Shown: positions 1-11,397 of the stretch, one piece after another | How the letters are laid out: every line of letters starts with the position of its first letter | How positions within the stretch are numbered: position 1 is the stretch's first letter | Source of the DNA: Leuconostoc falkenbergense | Lineage (GTDB): Bacteria > Bacillota > Bacilli > Lactobacillales > Lactobacillaceae | Assembly: GCF_014634805.1 (NCBI RefSeq) | Contig: NZ_BMBS01000014.1 | Location: 1 to 46,211, forward strand | Direction: 5' to 3' | Length of the DNA stretch: 46,211 bases | The notes under the pieces: model-generated | Told to the model about the DNA's origin: nothing | Databases searched by the model: none | Seen by the model: the letters and a program-made list of their open reading frames with translations, nothing else | Program-made: the position numbers and the translations under genes

Positions 1-73
1 GGTTCAATATCGACAACTCACCACTGAGTCTGTTAGTTAATTAATTTTATTTTGTCCAACTATTGGGGTTCAC
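1..73 (+). mobile_element. 3' end of an IS3-family insertion sequence
   Basis: The segment holds the last codons of a transposase and then a terminal inverted repeat of IS150-group style (53-72, reading TGTCCAACTATTGGGGTTCA). Such repeats, with a TGAACCCC-like outer end and a TTGGACA inner end, are typical of IS3-family elements in lactic acid bacteria. Only this end is inside the window, so the element cannot be named. It lies just downstream of the leftward glycosidase operon and appears to have cut into the last small ORF of that operon. Confidence 0.75.
2..40 (+). CDS. IS3-family transposase OrfB, C-terminal fragment
   Basis: Twelve codons reading VQYRQLTTESVS are followed by a stop at 38-40. 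The VQYR motif matches the usual end of IS3-family OrfB proteins, which commonly close with an SPVQYR-type motif after the DDE catalytic core. The catalytic part lies outside the window. The terminal repeat begins 12 bases after the stop, the expected distance for these elements. The identification rests on a very short peptide plus the adjoining repeat. Confidence 0.65.
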   Translation, partial: VQYRQLTTESVS

Positions 74-216
74 TTCAGTTTGGATTGCTTTTTGTTAGCG
101 ACCATTTTTGCTCTAATTTCGGCAATTTTGTCAGCTTTCGTTGTTTGTGTTTGTTGGCCCGATTTGTATTTAGCATCGGCTTGTTTTTGTTTAAAATCAA
201 TTTGATATCTACCCAT
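70..216 (-). CDS. Small basic hypothetical protein, probably truncated by the IS3 insertion
   Basis: This 48-codon ORF starts with ATG 216-214 after a strong ribosome binding site (AAAGGAG, 6 bases before the start). It lies 19 bases downstream of the leftward glucosidase gene, so it is the last cistron of that operon. The product begins MGRYQIDFKQKQADAKYK and is rich in Lys and Gln. It has no membrane segment and is probably helical. I do not recognise it. Its stop codon (TGA, 72-70) is made by the outer bases of the IS3 terminal repeat, so the original gene may have been longer and the insertion supplied a new end. The good binding site and uninterrupted frame argue that it is, or was, translated. 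Confidence 0.6.
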   Translation of the reverse strand: MGRYQIDFKQKQADAKYKSGQQTQTTKADKIAEIRAKMVANKKQSKLK

Positions 217-235
217 GATCTGCTCCTTTAAAACG

Positions 236-1879
236 TTAATTATACCAGATAATAGATTGAAAAGGTTGCAAGTGGATAGATTGTGATATTTCTGGAATAG
301 GATTAATAGTCGCTATCAATGGCTGCCAGCCTTTATTGAGTAGTTGTTCGGGTAGGGAAATTGTTTGAGGGGTATCTGACAAGTTGATGACAATTAATCG
401 TTGGCTATCTGTTGAATTTCGTGTAAATACTAAAATGTTAGTTTTTTCCATAGTGATTAACTTAAAATCACCTGATTTTAATGTGTCATCATGTCGACGG
501 AGATCGATTAAACGACGATAGTAATTCAGTATTGAGTCAGGATTTTCTTTGTCTTCTTGGTAATTACGCGTTGTCGTGTTAGGATTAGTCACTAGCCATG
601 TCTTTTTAGAATCTGCTGCATTGTCGGAAAAGCCGAATTTCGTCCATTGCATGGGGGTTCGAGCGTTGTCACGCGACCAACTTGTTGCTTTTTTTAAAGC
701 TAAATCTGTTGCAATACCAGCCGACTTGAAGCGTTGAAAATCATGATAAGTTGGTGGATCATCAATTTGGTCTGGCGAGGTAAAGGGGATATTGATCATG
801 CCTAATTCCTCGCCTTGATAAATAAAAGGTGTGCCTCGCAATGTGAGCAACAAAGTTGCCAAGCTTTTTGCTGCTAAAGGATTGTTGTCACCATAAACAG
901 TCAATGATCTAGGCTGATCATGATTTTCTAAATAGATGCCTAGCCAGCCCTGTGAATTTAGTTGTTCCTCCCACGTTATCAAACTAGCAAGTAAATGATT
1001 GATGTCGGCGCGCGGCGGTACATCTGATTGACGAGATTGATGTTCTAATTCAAAAATCATGTCAATGAAACCCTGTGGCCCCGTCCAATTTCTAGCAGTG
1101 TCAGCATGAACACCACCAGCTTCACCAACAGTCATCAAATGAAGTGATTTAAAAGTATCATGCAAACGTTTTAAAAATTTTTCGATGCCTGGATTATTAG
1201 CAAAAATATCAAATTGATGTTCACCAGTGGGTTGTGGTATCTCAAATGAAACCTTTTTAAGATGACTGAGCGCATCCAGACGAAAACCATCAATATTTTG
1301 TTCAGACCACCAAGTAATCATATTGATAATTTCGGTTTGTACAGATGGATTTTCCCAATTTAAATCAGGCTGTTCTGGCGCAAACAAGTGGAAATACCAT
1401 TCATCAGTTGCTTGATTATAGGTCCAAACACTATCTCCAGTAAAATTAGTCCAATTGTTTGGTGGCTGGTGATTATAATTTGGTTGCCAAATATAAAAAT
1501 CGTGGTAAGGGTTAGTACGACTGGTTTTGGCTGCTTTGAACCAAGCATGCTGGTTTGATGTATGGTTGACAACTAAATCCATAATGACGCGGATATCTTG
1601 TTTGTGAGCAGCTGCAATAAGCGTTTTGAAATCAGATAACGTACCATACTCTGAAGCGATGTTTTGAAAATCAGCAATGTCATAACCGTTGTCGACATTT
1701 GGTGAGGTATAAATTGGATTTAGCCAAATAAAATCAATACCAAGCCATTTAAGATAGGGTAGGCGCTTAATAATACCCTGCAAATCGCCGATACCATCAT
1801 GATTTGTATCCTGAAAGGAGCGTGGATAAATTTGATAGCCAATCGCTGATTGCCACCACAGTGGATTATTTTTTGTCAT
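236..1879 (-). CDS. GH13 subfamily 31 alpha-glucosidase (oligo-1,6-glucosidase/isomaltase type)
   Basis: This 547-residue cytoplasmic glycoside hydrolase has no signal peptide. The ATG at 1879 follows a GGAGG site; an in-frame TTG three bases upstream is ignored. The (beta/alpha)8 barrel shows the family regions in order: DLVVNH near residue 101, GFRLD with nucleophile Asp202, VGEA with acid/base Glu253, and ENHD with transition-state stabiliser Asp321. DNARTPMQW is intact. It should release glucose from the non-reducing ends of isomalto- or malto-oligosaccharides. The residue after the nucleophile, often used to separate alpha-1,6 (Val) from alpha-1,4 (Thr) specificity, is Ala here, so linkage preference is open. 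It is the fourth gene of a leftward operon with an ABC ATPase, a neopullulanase and a DexB-like enzyme. Family assignment is firm; substrate is inference. Confidence 0.88.
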   Translation of the reverse strand: MTKNNPLWWQSAIGYQIYPRSFQDTNHDGIGDLQGIIKRLPYLKWLGIDFIWLNPIYTSPNVDNGYDIADFQNIASEYGTLSDFKTLIAAAHKQDIRVIMDLVVNHTSNQHAWFKAAKTSRTNPYHDFYIWQPNYNHQPPNNWTNFTGDSVWTYNQATDEWYFHLFAPEQPDLNWENPSVQTEIINMITWWSEQNIDGFRLDALSHLKKVSFEIPQPTGEHQFDIFANNPGIEKFLKRLHDTFKSLHLMTVGEAGGVHADTARNWTGPQGFIDMIFELEHQSRQSDVPPRADINHLLASLITWEEQLNSQGWLGIYLENHDQPRSLTVYGDNNPLAAKSLATLLLTLRGTPFIYQGEELGMINIPFTSPDQIDDPPTYHDFQRFKSAGIATDLALKKATSWSRDNARTPMQWTKFGFSDNAADSKKTWLVTNPNTTTRNYQEDKENPDSILNYYRRLIDLRRHDDTLKSGDFKLITMEKTNILVFTRNSTDSQRLIVINLSDTPQTISLPEQLLNKGWQPLIATINPIPEISQSIHLQPFQSIIWYN

Positions 1880-1897
1880 CAATAAATACCTCCAAAA

Positions 1898-5324
<3,427 letters not shown>

Positions 5325-5374
5325 AAATAATTGCCTCGTTAATGGATTAAAATGTCAGGGGATTTGCGACAGTC

Positions 5375-6478
5375 TTAGACAATACGCTGTGTCGTATCGG
5401 CATCAAAAAAGTGTCCTTTATTGGTGTTGATAGCGAGTTCAACTGAGGCACCGGGTTGATTGTAATCGCGAGCATTGACACGAGCGATCAGTTGTTGTGA
5501 ACCAACTTGCGTATACAACATTGAGTCGGCGCCCATTAGTTCTGCAATGGTAACAGTTGCTGTAACTTTACTTTCGGGATAGGTGTCGAGTGATACTTGC
5601 TCGGAGTGAATATCTTCCGGTCGGACACCAAAGACAACTTGTTTGCCTTCGTAGCCACGGGCAGTGAGTTGTTTAGCCATACCAAGCGGAATTTTCAGAC
5701 TAAAGCCATCTTTTGTGGTCAATATATCATGACTGAACTGACCAGAAATCATATTCATTGATGGCATACCAATGAATGTGGCAACAAAAATGTTAGCAGG
5801 TTCATTGTAGAGTTCTTGTGGTGTACCGACTTGCTGAATATCACCGTGGTCGATAATAACAATGCGATCAGCCAGTGTCATAGCTTCTGTCTGGTCATGC
5901 GTCACATAAATAGTAGTGGCACCAATCCGCTTGTGAATTTTGGTAATTTCTGCTCTAATTTCAACACGTAATTTTGCATCGAGGTTAGATAGCGGTTCAT
6001 CCATTAACAAAATTTTCGCATCGCGAACGATTGCGCGACCCATCGCCACACGTTGCCTTTGACCACCAGATAAATCAGCGGGTTTGCGATCAAGGTAGTC
6101 TTCAATGCCAAGAATTTTCGCTGCGTCTTGAACACGCTGTGTGATTTCAGCTTTGGGTACTTTTCTCAATTTGAGGCCGAAAGCAATATTATCAAACACG
6201 CTCATATGTGGGTAGAGGGCATAATTTTGAAAAACCATCGCAATATCTCGGTCTTTAGGTGGAACATCATTCATTAATTTATTGTCAATGAAAAATTCAC
6301 CACCAGATATTTCTTCCAAGCCGGCGATCATGCGTAAAACAGTTGATTTACCGGAACCAGACGGACCGACAAACACAATAAATTCTTTATCGTGAATTTG
6401 AAGATTATAATCTGCCACGGATGGCGTTGTCATGTGTGGATATGTTTTATTGATGTGTTCCAAACGAATTTCAGCCAT
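5375..6478 (-). CDS. msmX: Sugar ABC transporter ATP-binding protein (MsmX/MsmK type)
   Basis: This 367-residue energising subunit belongs to CUT1-family carbohydrate importers. It has Walker A GPSGSGKST (about 40-48), signature LSGGQRQR, Walker B ILLMDEP, the D-loop region SNLDAKLR and the H-loop THDQTEA. A C-terminal TOBE/regulatory domain follows residue ~240. I chose ATG 6478 (MAEIRLEH) because GAGGAAG lies just before it; a start 12 codons upstream has no such site. It heads the leftward operon and is divergent from the binding protein and permease genes, which lack an ATPase of their own. It is therefore the probable partner of that importer. MsmX-type ATPases often serve several sugar importers. 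Confidence 0.92.
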   Translation of the reverse strand: MAEIRLEHINKTYPHMTTPSVADYNLQIHDKEFIVFVGPSGSGKSTVLRMIAGLEEISGGEFFIDNKLMNDVPPKDRDIAMVFQNYALYPHMSVFDNIAFGLKLRKVPKAEITQRVQDAAKILGIEDYLDRKPADLSGGQRQRVAMGRAIVRDAKILLMDEPLSNLDAKLRVEIRAEITKIHKRIGATTIYVTHDQTEAMTLADRIVIIDHGDIQQVGTPQELYNEPANIFVATFIGMPSMNMISGQFSHDILTTKDGFSLKIPLGMAKQLTARGYEGKQVVFGVRPEDIHSEQVSLDTYPESKVTATVTIAELMGADSMLYTQVGSQQLIARVNARDYNQPGASVELAINTNKGHFFDADTTQRIV

Positions 6479-6524
6479 TTTTTCTTCCTCGTTTTTTAAT
6501 ATCGGGTATCGCAACTATAAAAAA

Positions 6525-6538
6525 TGATAGCGCTTACA
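6525..6538. promoter_or_regulatory. LacI/CcpA-type operator downstream of the msmX -10
   Basis: TGATAGCGCTTACA matches the 14-bp cre/LacI-family consensus (TG..A.CG.T..CA). It covers the predicted start point of the leftward promoter, where a bound repressor would block initiation. The candidates to bind it are the two MalR-like proteins encoded at 10402-12347 and CcpA. Confidence 0.65.
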
Positions 6539-6544
6539 TAAATT

Positions 6545-6572
6545 AGATTAGCATATTTAAAAATAAATGCAA
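6545..6572 (-). promoter_or_regulatory. Predicted sigma-A promoter for the leftward operon
   Basis: On the minus strand a -35 box TTGCAT (6572-6567) and a -10 box TAATCT (6550-6545) are separated by 16 bases. The -35 box is embedded in one operator and the start point falls in another. Transcription would run into msmX. Confidence 0.55.
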
Positions 6573-6581
6573 GCGTTTCCA
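6568..6581. promoter_or_regulatory. LacI/CcpA-type operator over the msmX -35
   Basis: TGCAAGCGTTTCCA is a second 14-bp operator-like palindrome. It lies 30 bases upstream of the first and overlaps the -35 box of the leftward promoter. The pair could bind cooperatively. Confidence 0.65.
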
Positions 6582-6745
6582 CAAAAGTGTCATACCAAAA
6601 TTTATATGCTTGTGAAAAATATGATTAAGTTAGTAATAAAATCACAGATAATTCATACTTAATAAAAAAATACTTCTTTAATATGCTCAATTATTATCAA
6701 TAAAAATATCATAGCTTGTCTAGACCAATTCTTAAAAAATAAAAA

Positions 6746-6783
6746 TGTAAGCGCTTGCATTAATCGGGTAAATGTTTTATGAT
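6746..6783 (+). promoter_or_regulatory. mdxEFG promoter with overlapping operator
   Basis: The operator TGTAAGCGCTTGCA (6746-6759) is an almost perfect palindrome. Its right half forms the -35 box TTGCAT (6755-6760), which is 17 bases from the -10 box TATGAT (6778-6783). The binding protein gene starts about 50 bases later. Repression by a LacI-family protein or CcpA through polymerase exclusion is the natural reading. The 160 bases between this and the leftward control sites (6582-6745) are very AT rich and show no gene. Confidence 0.7.
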
Positions 6784-6832
6784 GATTGCGTAATCAAAAA
6801 TACAAAGAGAATTTTTCTGGAGGAAAAACATC

Positions 6833-8065
6833 ATGAGAAAAATGATGAGCGTGACGACTGGCGCAATGGTAACATTGCTGACGGCTTCAACTGCCGTTGG
6901 ATTATTAAGTGTTTCAATTGACACACCGACAGTAAGTGCTGCCAAGACGAAAAAGTTAAAGTTGTGGGTGGACACGGATACAAAACCAACCTACGTTCAG
7001 GCTGTCAAGGATTTTGAAAAAGCGAACCCTAGTGTCAAGGTCACTATTAAGTACACGAGCTCAACAGATGCATTGAAGAATTTGCAAAAAGACCCATCGG
7101 CTGCTGCAGATGTATTCATGTTTCCACATGATCAAATTGGATCGCTAGCTTCTCAGGGATTAATTTATCAAAACACCAAATATGCTAAAAGCCTTAAATC
7201 AACACAAATTTCTAATGCGATGAAAGCTGCAACCTATAAGGGCAAGGTGTACGGCTATCCTTACGGTATTGAGTCACAAGTCTTGTATTATAACAAAACG
7301 CAACTCGGTAATGATGATATTAAATCTTGGACTAGTTTGACATCCAAGGGTAAGATGGGTACCAATTTAGCCTCAGCCGGTGCTAACTACATTTTCTCAC
7401 CACTGTTTTACACTGCCGGAGACACCTTGTATGGCGCTAATGGTGAAAAAGCAAAGGGTACAAATATTGACAATAAAAAAGGTGTATCCGTATTGAAGTG
7501 GATGAAAGCTCAAAAAGACAATCCGGGTGTTGTTCAATCCAGCACGAACACATTAAGTTTGCTACAATCAGGTAAAATTTCGGCAACTTTGTCTGGCCCA
7601 TGGTCATACAATGACTATAAAAAAGCACTCGGTGACAACTTAGGAATTGCACCATATCCAACAGTTGACTTGGGTTCTGGTGAAAAACAGATGCAAGCGT
7701 TCTTGGGTGTGAAGCTGTTTGGTGTTAAACAAGATACTAAGCAACCGTTGGCAGCGATGAAGTTAGCCAAGTACTTGTCAAGTGACAAGGTACAAAAGCT
7801 TGGTTTCAAAAATTCGCACTACATTCCATCATCTAAAAAAGTTCAGGCCTCTCAAAATATTCAAAATGATGCGCTTGCAAAGGCGGTTGTTGACATGTCG
7901 AAGAAAGGTTATTCAACACCAATGCCTAATTCACCGGCCATGGCTAATTTCTGGACATCAGCTGATGCCTTGTTTAACGACACATACAAGGGCAAGATTT
8001 CAGACAGTCAAATGTTGCCAAAGCTAACCACTCTGGTTAAAAATGCCTCAAAATCAGTTAAATAA
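6833..8065 (+). CDS. mdxE: Maltodextrin ABC transporter substrate-binding protein without lipobox
   Basis: This 410-residue extracellular solute-binding protein is of the MalE/MdxE family. A GGAGG site precedes the ATG. The N terminus has a basic start (MRKMM) and a hydrophobic stretch (about 6-28). It then reads TPTVSA-AKTKK, a plausible signal peptidase I site near residue 37. The mature part shows the family pattern: KLKLWVDTD at the first strand, a Y/G-rich ligand region (YGYPYGIESQVLYYNK) and LSGPWSYNDYKKAL. Gram-positive binding proteins are normally lipoproteins with an L-x-x-Cys box. This one contains no cysteine at all, so it is either released, ionically held or anchored by an uncleaved signal. 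The two permease genes follow, separated by an intercistronic hairpin. Confidence 0.88.
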   Translation: MRKMMSVTTGAMVTLLTASTAVGLLSVSIDTPTVSAAKTKKLKLWVDTDTKPTYVQAVKDFEKANPSVKVTIKYTSSTDALKNLQKDPSAAADVFMFPHDQIGSLASQGLIYQNTKYAKSLKSTQISNAMKAATYKGKVYGYPYGIESQVLYYNKTQLGNDDIKSWTSLTSKGKMGTNLASAGANYIFSPLFYTAGDTLYGANGEKAKGTNIDNKKGVSVLKWMKAQKDNPGVVQSSTNTLSLLQSGKISATLSGPWSYNDYKKALGDNLGIAPYPTVDLGSGEKQMQAFLGVKLFGVKQDTKQPLAAMKLAKYLSSDKVQKLGFKNSHYIPSSKKVQASQNIQNDALAKAVVDMSKKGYSTPMPNSPAMANFWTSADALFNDTYKGKISDSQMLPKLTTLVKNASKSVK

Positions 8066-8073
8066 AAGTAAAG

Positions 8074-8096
8074 CAGTGAGTGGCTATCACTCACTG
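8074..8096 (+). other. Intercistronic RNA hairpin between mdxE and mdxF
   Basis: CAGTGAGTG and CACTCACTG form a perfect 9-bp stem around a 5-base loop. No run of T follows, so it is not an ordinary intrinsic terminator. Such hairpins often protect the upstream binding-protein message from 3' decay and so raise it above the permeases. That role is inference. Confidence 0.65.
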
Positions 8097-8126
8097 TGTA
8101 CATACTTATGAAGGATGGAAAGAAAG

Positions 8127-9488
8127 ATGTTTAAAAGAAAAAAGCATTCGACTTTTGAAGAGCATATACCACTAACAAAGTTATTTAAAAAAGCAGATGG
8201 TGCAACTAAGGCTTCTTATATAATTATGGGAGCTGCCAACATTGCCAATAAGCAATATCTCAAAGGATTCATCTTTTTATTACTAGAAATATCTTGGGTG
8301 GCGTGGTTATTCACGACAGGATTAAAAGCTTATCACAACATGATAACGCTGGGAACACATGCACAGGGTTTGGTTTATGACAAAAAGTTAGGGATTTCTG
8401 TATTAAAAGCGGGTGATAATTCGATGCTTTTGCTACTGTGGGGCATGTTAGCGGTTATCATTACGGTACTGTTTATTCTCTTATATCGTGCTAATTTGGG
8501 ATCGGCGCGTAAAATATGGGAATTGAAACAAGCCGGTGAGACACTGCCAACGTTGAAGCAAGACTTAGCGTCCTTGCTTGACGAAAAAATGCATGTGACT
8601 TTGATGGCAATTCCGATGACAGGTGTTTTGTTCTTTACCATTTTGCCATTGATTTATATGATTGCGATTGCTTTTACATCATACGATCACAACCACTTGC
8701 CACCCAAAAATTTATTTAGTTGGGTCGGATTTGCGAATTTTGGTAATGTTATTTCAGGGCAAATGGCCAATACCTTTTTCCCAGTATTGGCTTGGACGTT
8801 AATTTGGGCTGTTGCAGCAACAGTAACCTCATTTTTCTTTGGCGTTATCTTGGCGATGATGATCAATGCTAAGGGCATCAAAGGTAAAAAAGTTTTTCGA
8901 ACTATCTTCATTTTAACAATGGCAATTCCAGCCTTCATTAGTTTACTGATTATGAACAATATGTTTGCTGACGGCGGACTAGTTAACACATTATTGATCA
9001 ACTCTGGTCTGATTAAAACATCGTTACCATTTTTCACAAATCCATTGTTTGCCAAGTTTACAATTATTGTTGTCAACTTATGGATTGGTATTCCAGCTAC
9101 AATGTTGGTGACAACGGGGATCTTACAAAATCAATCCGAAGAACAAATTGAAGCAGCAGAAATTGATGGCGCTAATAAATTTCAAATTTTCAAGTCAATC
9201 ACATTTCCGAAAATTGTGTTTGTGATGGCACCGAGTTTGATTCAACAGTTCATTGGTAATGTGAACAATTTTAACGTGATTTACTTGTTAACAGGTGGTG
9301 GACCAGCTAATTCTAATTATTACGGCGCTGGATCAACAGATTTGCTGATTACTTGGTTATACAATTTAACTTTGAATACTGCTGATTATAACTTAGCTTC
9401 GGTAATTGGTATCTTAATCTTCATTTTGTCCGCAACATTCTCATTGATTGCTTATAAGAAAATATCAAATTCTGGAATGGAGGCATAA
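8127..9488 (+). CDS. mdxF: Maltodextrin ABC transporter permease (MalF/MdxF type)
   Basis: This integral membrane subunit has 453 residues from the ATG at 8127 (MFKRKKHST). An ATG at 8115 is in frame but overlaps its own ribosome site, so it is less likely. Hydrophobic spans include an N-terminal pair (about 35-65 and 105-125) typical of the extended Gram-positive MalF form, then the core permease spans from about residue 165. The EAA loop that docks the ATPase reads EAAEIDGANKFQIFKSITFP (about 350-370). It follows the binding protein gene and precedes the second permease by two bases. It should form the translocation pore with MdxG, energised by MsmX. Confidence 0.92.
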   Translation: MFKRKKHSTFEEHIPLTKLFKKADGATKASYIIMGAANIANKQYLKGFIFLLLEISWVAWLFTTGLKAYHNMITLGTHAQGLVYDKKLGISVLKAGDNSMLLLLWGMLAVIITVLFILLYRANLGSARKIWELKQAGETLPTLKQDLASLLDEKMHVTLMAIPMTGVLFFTILPLIYMIAIAFTSYDHNHLPPKNLFSWVGFANFGNVISGQMANTFFPVLAWTLIWAVAATVTSFFFGVILAMMINAKGIKGKKVFRTIFILTMAIPAFISLLIMNNMFADGGLVNTLLINSGLIKTSLPFFTNPLFAKFTIIVVNLWIGIPATMLVTTGILQNQSEEQIEAAEIDGANKFQIFKSITFPKIVFVMAPSLIQQFIGNVNNFNVIYLLTGGGPANSNYYGAGSTDLLITWLYNLTLNTADYNLASVIGILIFILSATFSLIAYKKISNSGMEA

Positions 9489-9490
9489 CA

Positions 9491-10339
9491 ATGCATAGCT
9501 TAAAAGGCGTAAAACGCCGTAATACAATGATTTTGTATCTATTATTGACTGTCATGGCGATTGTTTGGGTCGTGCCCATTCTCTGGATTATACTGACTAG
9601 TTTCCGTGGCGAAGGTGGCGCGTTTGTAAACTATTTTTGGCCAAAAACCTACACCTTTCATAACTACGTACAACTTTTTACCAACTCACAATACCCTTTT
9701 GGTCGCTGGTTCTTGAATACGTTATTTGTGTCGATTGTGAGCGGCTTTATTTCCACAGCTTTAGTGTTAGCAATGGCATACTCATTGAGTCGCTTACGAT
9801 TTAAGTTAAAGGGTCCTTTTTTGAAGGTTGCCTTAGTTTTGAACATGTTTCCGGGCTTTATGGCAATGTTTGCTATCTATTATATTTTGAAAGCAGCTGG
9901 TTTGACGCAAAGTTTATTTACCTTAATATTAGTTTATGTATCTGGCGCTGGTTTGGGATTTTACATCCAAAAAGGATTTTTTGATACGATTCCGTATTCA
10001 TTGGATGAAAGTGCCATGTTAGATGGGGCAACTAAATGGCAAATTTTCACCAAAATTACCTTGCCATTATCTAAACCAATCATTGTCTTTACGGCATTGA
10101 CAGCTTTTACTGGTCCTTGGATGGATTTCATTTTTGCTCAGGTTATTATGGGTGACAATGTTAAAAATTATACAGTTGCAATCGGATTATATTCGATGAT
10201 GACTAAAGAAACGGCTAATTCATTGTTCATGAGTTTCGCTGCGGGGGCAGTGATTATTGCGATCCCAATTACGATTTTGTTTATTGTGTTGCAACGATTC
10301 TACGTTTCTGGTGTGACGAGTGGCTCGGTCAAAGGTTAA
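9491..10339 (+). CDS. mdxG: Maltodextrin ABC transporter permease (MalG/MdxG type)
   Basis: This 282-residue, six-span membrane protein is the second permease of the importer. The first span is YLLLTVMAIVWVVPILWIIL (about 15-34). The EAA motif appears as DESAMLDGATKWQIFTKITL (about 168-187), with the conserved Gly at its centre. The length is normal for MalG. It starts two bases after the mdxF stop, so translation is probably coupled. The next feature is a strong terminator that closes the transporter operon. MalG-type permeases of this family carry maltose and maltodextrins; the surrounding hydrolases support that substrate. Confidence 0.92.
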   Translation: MHSLKGVKRRNTMILYLLLTVMAIVWVVPILWIILTSFRGEGGAFVNYFWPKTYTFHNYVQLFTNSQYPFGRWFLNTLFVSIVSGFISTALVLAMAYSLSRLRFKLKGPFLKVALVLNMFPGFMAMFAIYYILKAAGLTQSLFTLILVYVSGAGLGFYIQKGFFDTIPYSLDESAMLDGATKWQIFTKITLPLSKPIIVFTALTAFTGPWMDFIFAQVIMGDNVKNYTVAIGLYSMMTKETANSLFMSFAAGAVIIAIPITILFIVLQRFYVSGVTSGSVKG

Positions 10340-10370
10340 AAAAGATTGGGGCGTCAGTCCCAATCTTTTT
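10338..10370 (+). terminator. Intrinsic terminator after mdxG
   Basis: AGATTGGG pairs with CCCAATCT across an 8-base loop and is flanked by A and T runs. It starts at the mdxG stop codon and should end the mdxEFG transcript, although the regulator genes begin only 32 bases later. Confidence 0.8.
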
Positions 10371-10401
10371 CATGTTAAAATAACGTGTACAGGAGGTCGC
10401 T

Positions 10402-11397
10402 ATGGTAACAATACAAGATATTGCAAATAAATCTGGAGTTGCTATTTCAACGGTTTCGCGCGCGTTGGCTGATTCACCGAAAATTAGTGTTAAAACAAAG
10501 GAACGTATTAAAAAAATTGCACAAGATATGGGCTATACGCCAAATTTTGCTGCAAGGAACTTAACACAAGGTGAAAGCAACACGGTGGGTGTTGTTTTTC
10601 AACCACAGGCCGCAGATAGTGCTGAAAATGATTTTGCCATGCAATTACTATTTGGGATTAATTCTCAACTCGTTGCGCGGCAATACTTGTTGACTACTGC
10701 GACGGGCAGCAATTGGTCTGAAGTCTATAATGCCGTTAAAATGATGGTGGAAGCCGGACAAGTTCGCCGGTTTATACTACTTTACACTGTTGAAAATGAT
10801 CCGATTTCTGAATTATTACGAGAAAACAACGCCCGTGTTGTTGTCACTGGTGAGCCGGAGCAAGCTAATGATGTTTTATATGTTGATAATGATAATCGAC
10901 GAGCTGGGGAAGAGGCAACTAGACAGCTAGTTCATCAATTTAATCTAAAAGCACCACTTTTTGTTCGTACGTTGGCTGATTGGCGTTATGAGCGAAATCG
11001 TGAAATTGGGTTTCATCTTGCACAACCAGAGGGTCAAGTCTTATCATTACCAATTGATTTTCATGCTCAAAAGCAGGTGTTGGAGAGCTACTTTGAATTG
11101 CATCATGAAATCGACGGCATTATTGCTAGCGATGACAAAATTGGTTATCTGGCACGTAATCAAGCACAAGCACATTTGCCCACACATCCAAAATTGCCAA
11201 CGATTGCTTTTAATCGTTCTGAATATGCACGACTTGGTGGTAAGGATTTCTATTCAGTTGATGTGTTACCGCGTAGTTTGGGCAGTGAAGCGGTCCGATT
11301 ATTGTTTAACGATCAGCGTTCTGTGCTGGAGCAAACTAAGGCAACAAACGTGATTGTGCCCTATCGTTTACCTGAATTTGGTGATGAGACATGGTGA
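10402..11397 (+). CDS. malR: LacI/GalR-family repressor, MalR-like (first of a tandem pair)
   Basis: This 331-residue regulator has an N-terminal helix-turn-helix (IQDIANKSGVAISTVSRALA, about 4-23), a hinge helix near 48-58 and a periplasmic-binding-like sensor domain to the end. An AGGAGG site precedes the ATG. A MalR-type protein would bind 14-bp palindromes of the kind found at the three promoters here and let go when a maltose-derived ligand binds. The gene overlaps the following LacI gene by seven bases, so the two are co-translated. No clear terminator lies between them and the MFS gene, but a separate operator-flanked promoter does. The exact ligand cannot be read from sequence. Confidence 0.88.
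   Translation: MVTIQDIANKSGVAISTVSRALADSPKISVKTKERIKKIAQDMGYTPNFAARNLTQGESNTVGVVFQPQAADSAENDFAMQLLFGINSQLVARQYLLTTATGSNWSEVYNAVKMMVEAGQVRRFILLYTVENDPISELLRENNARVVVTGEPEQANDVLYVDNDNRRAGEEATRQLVHQFNLKAPLFVRTLADWRYERNREIGFHLAQPEGQVLSLPIDFHAQKQVLESYFELHHEIDGIIASDDKIGYLARNQAQAHLPTHPKLPTIAFNRSEYARLGGKDFYSVDVLPRSLGSEAVRLLFNDQRSVLEQTKATNVIVPYRLPEFGDETW

Noticed and set aside
8687-9076. 129-codon frame antisense to mdxF
   Set aside because: Hydrophobic shadow of the permease with no start signals.
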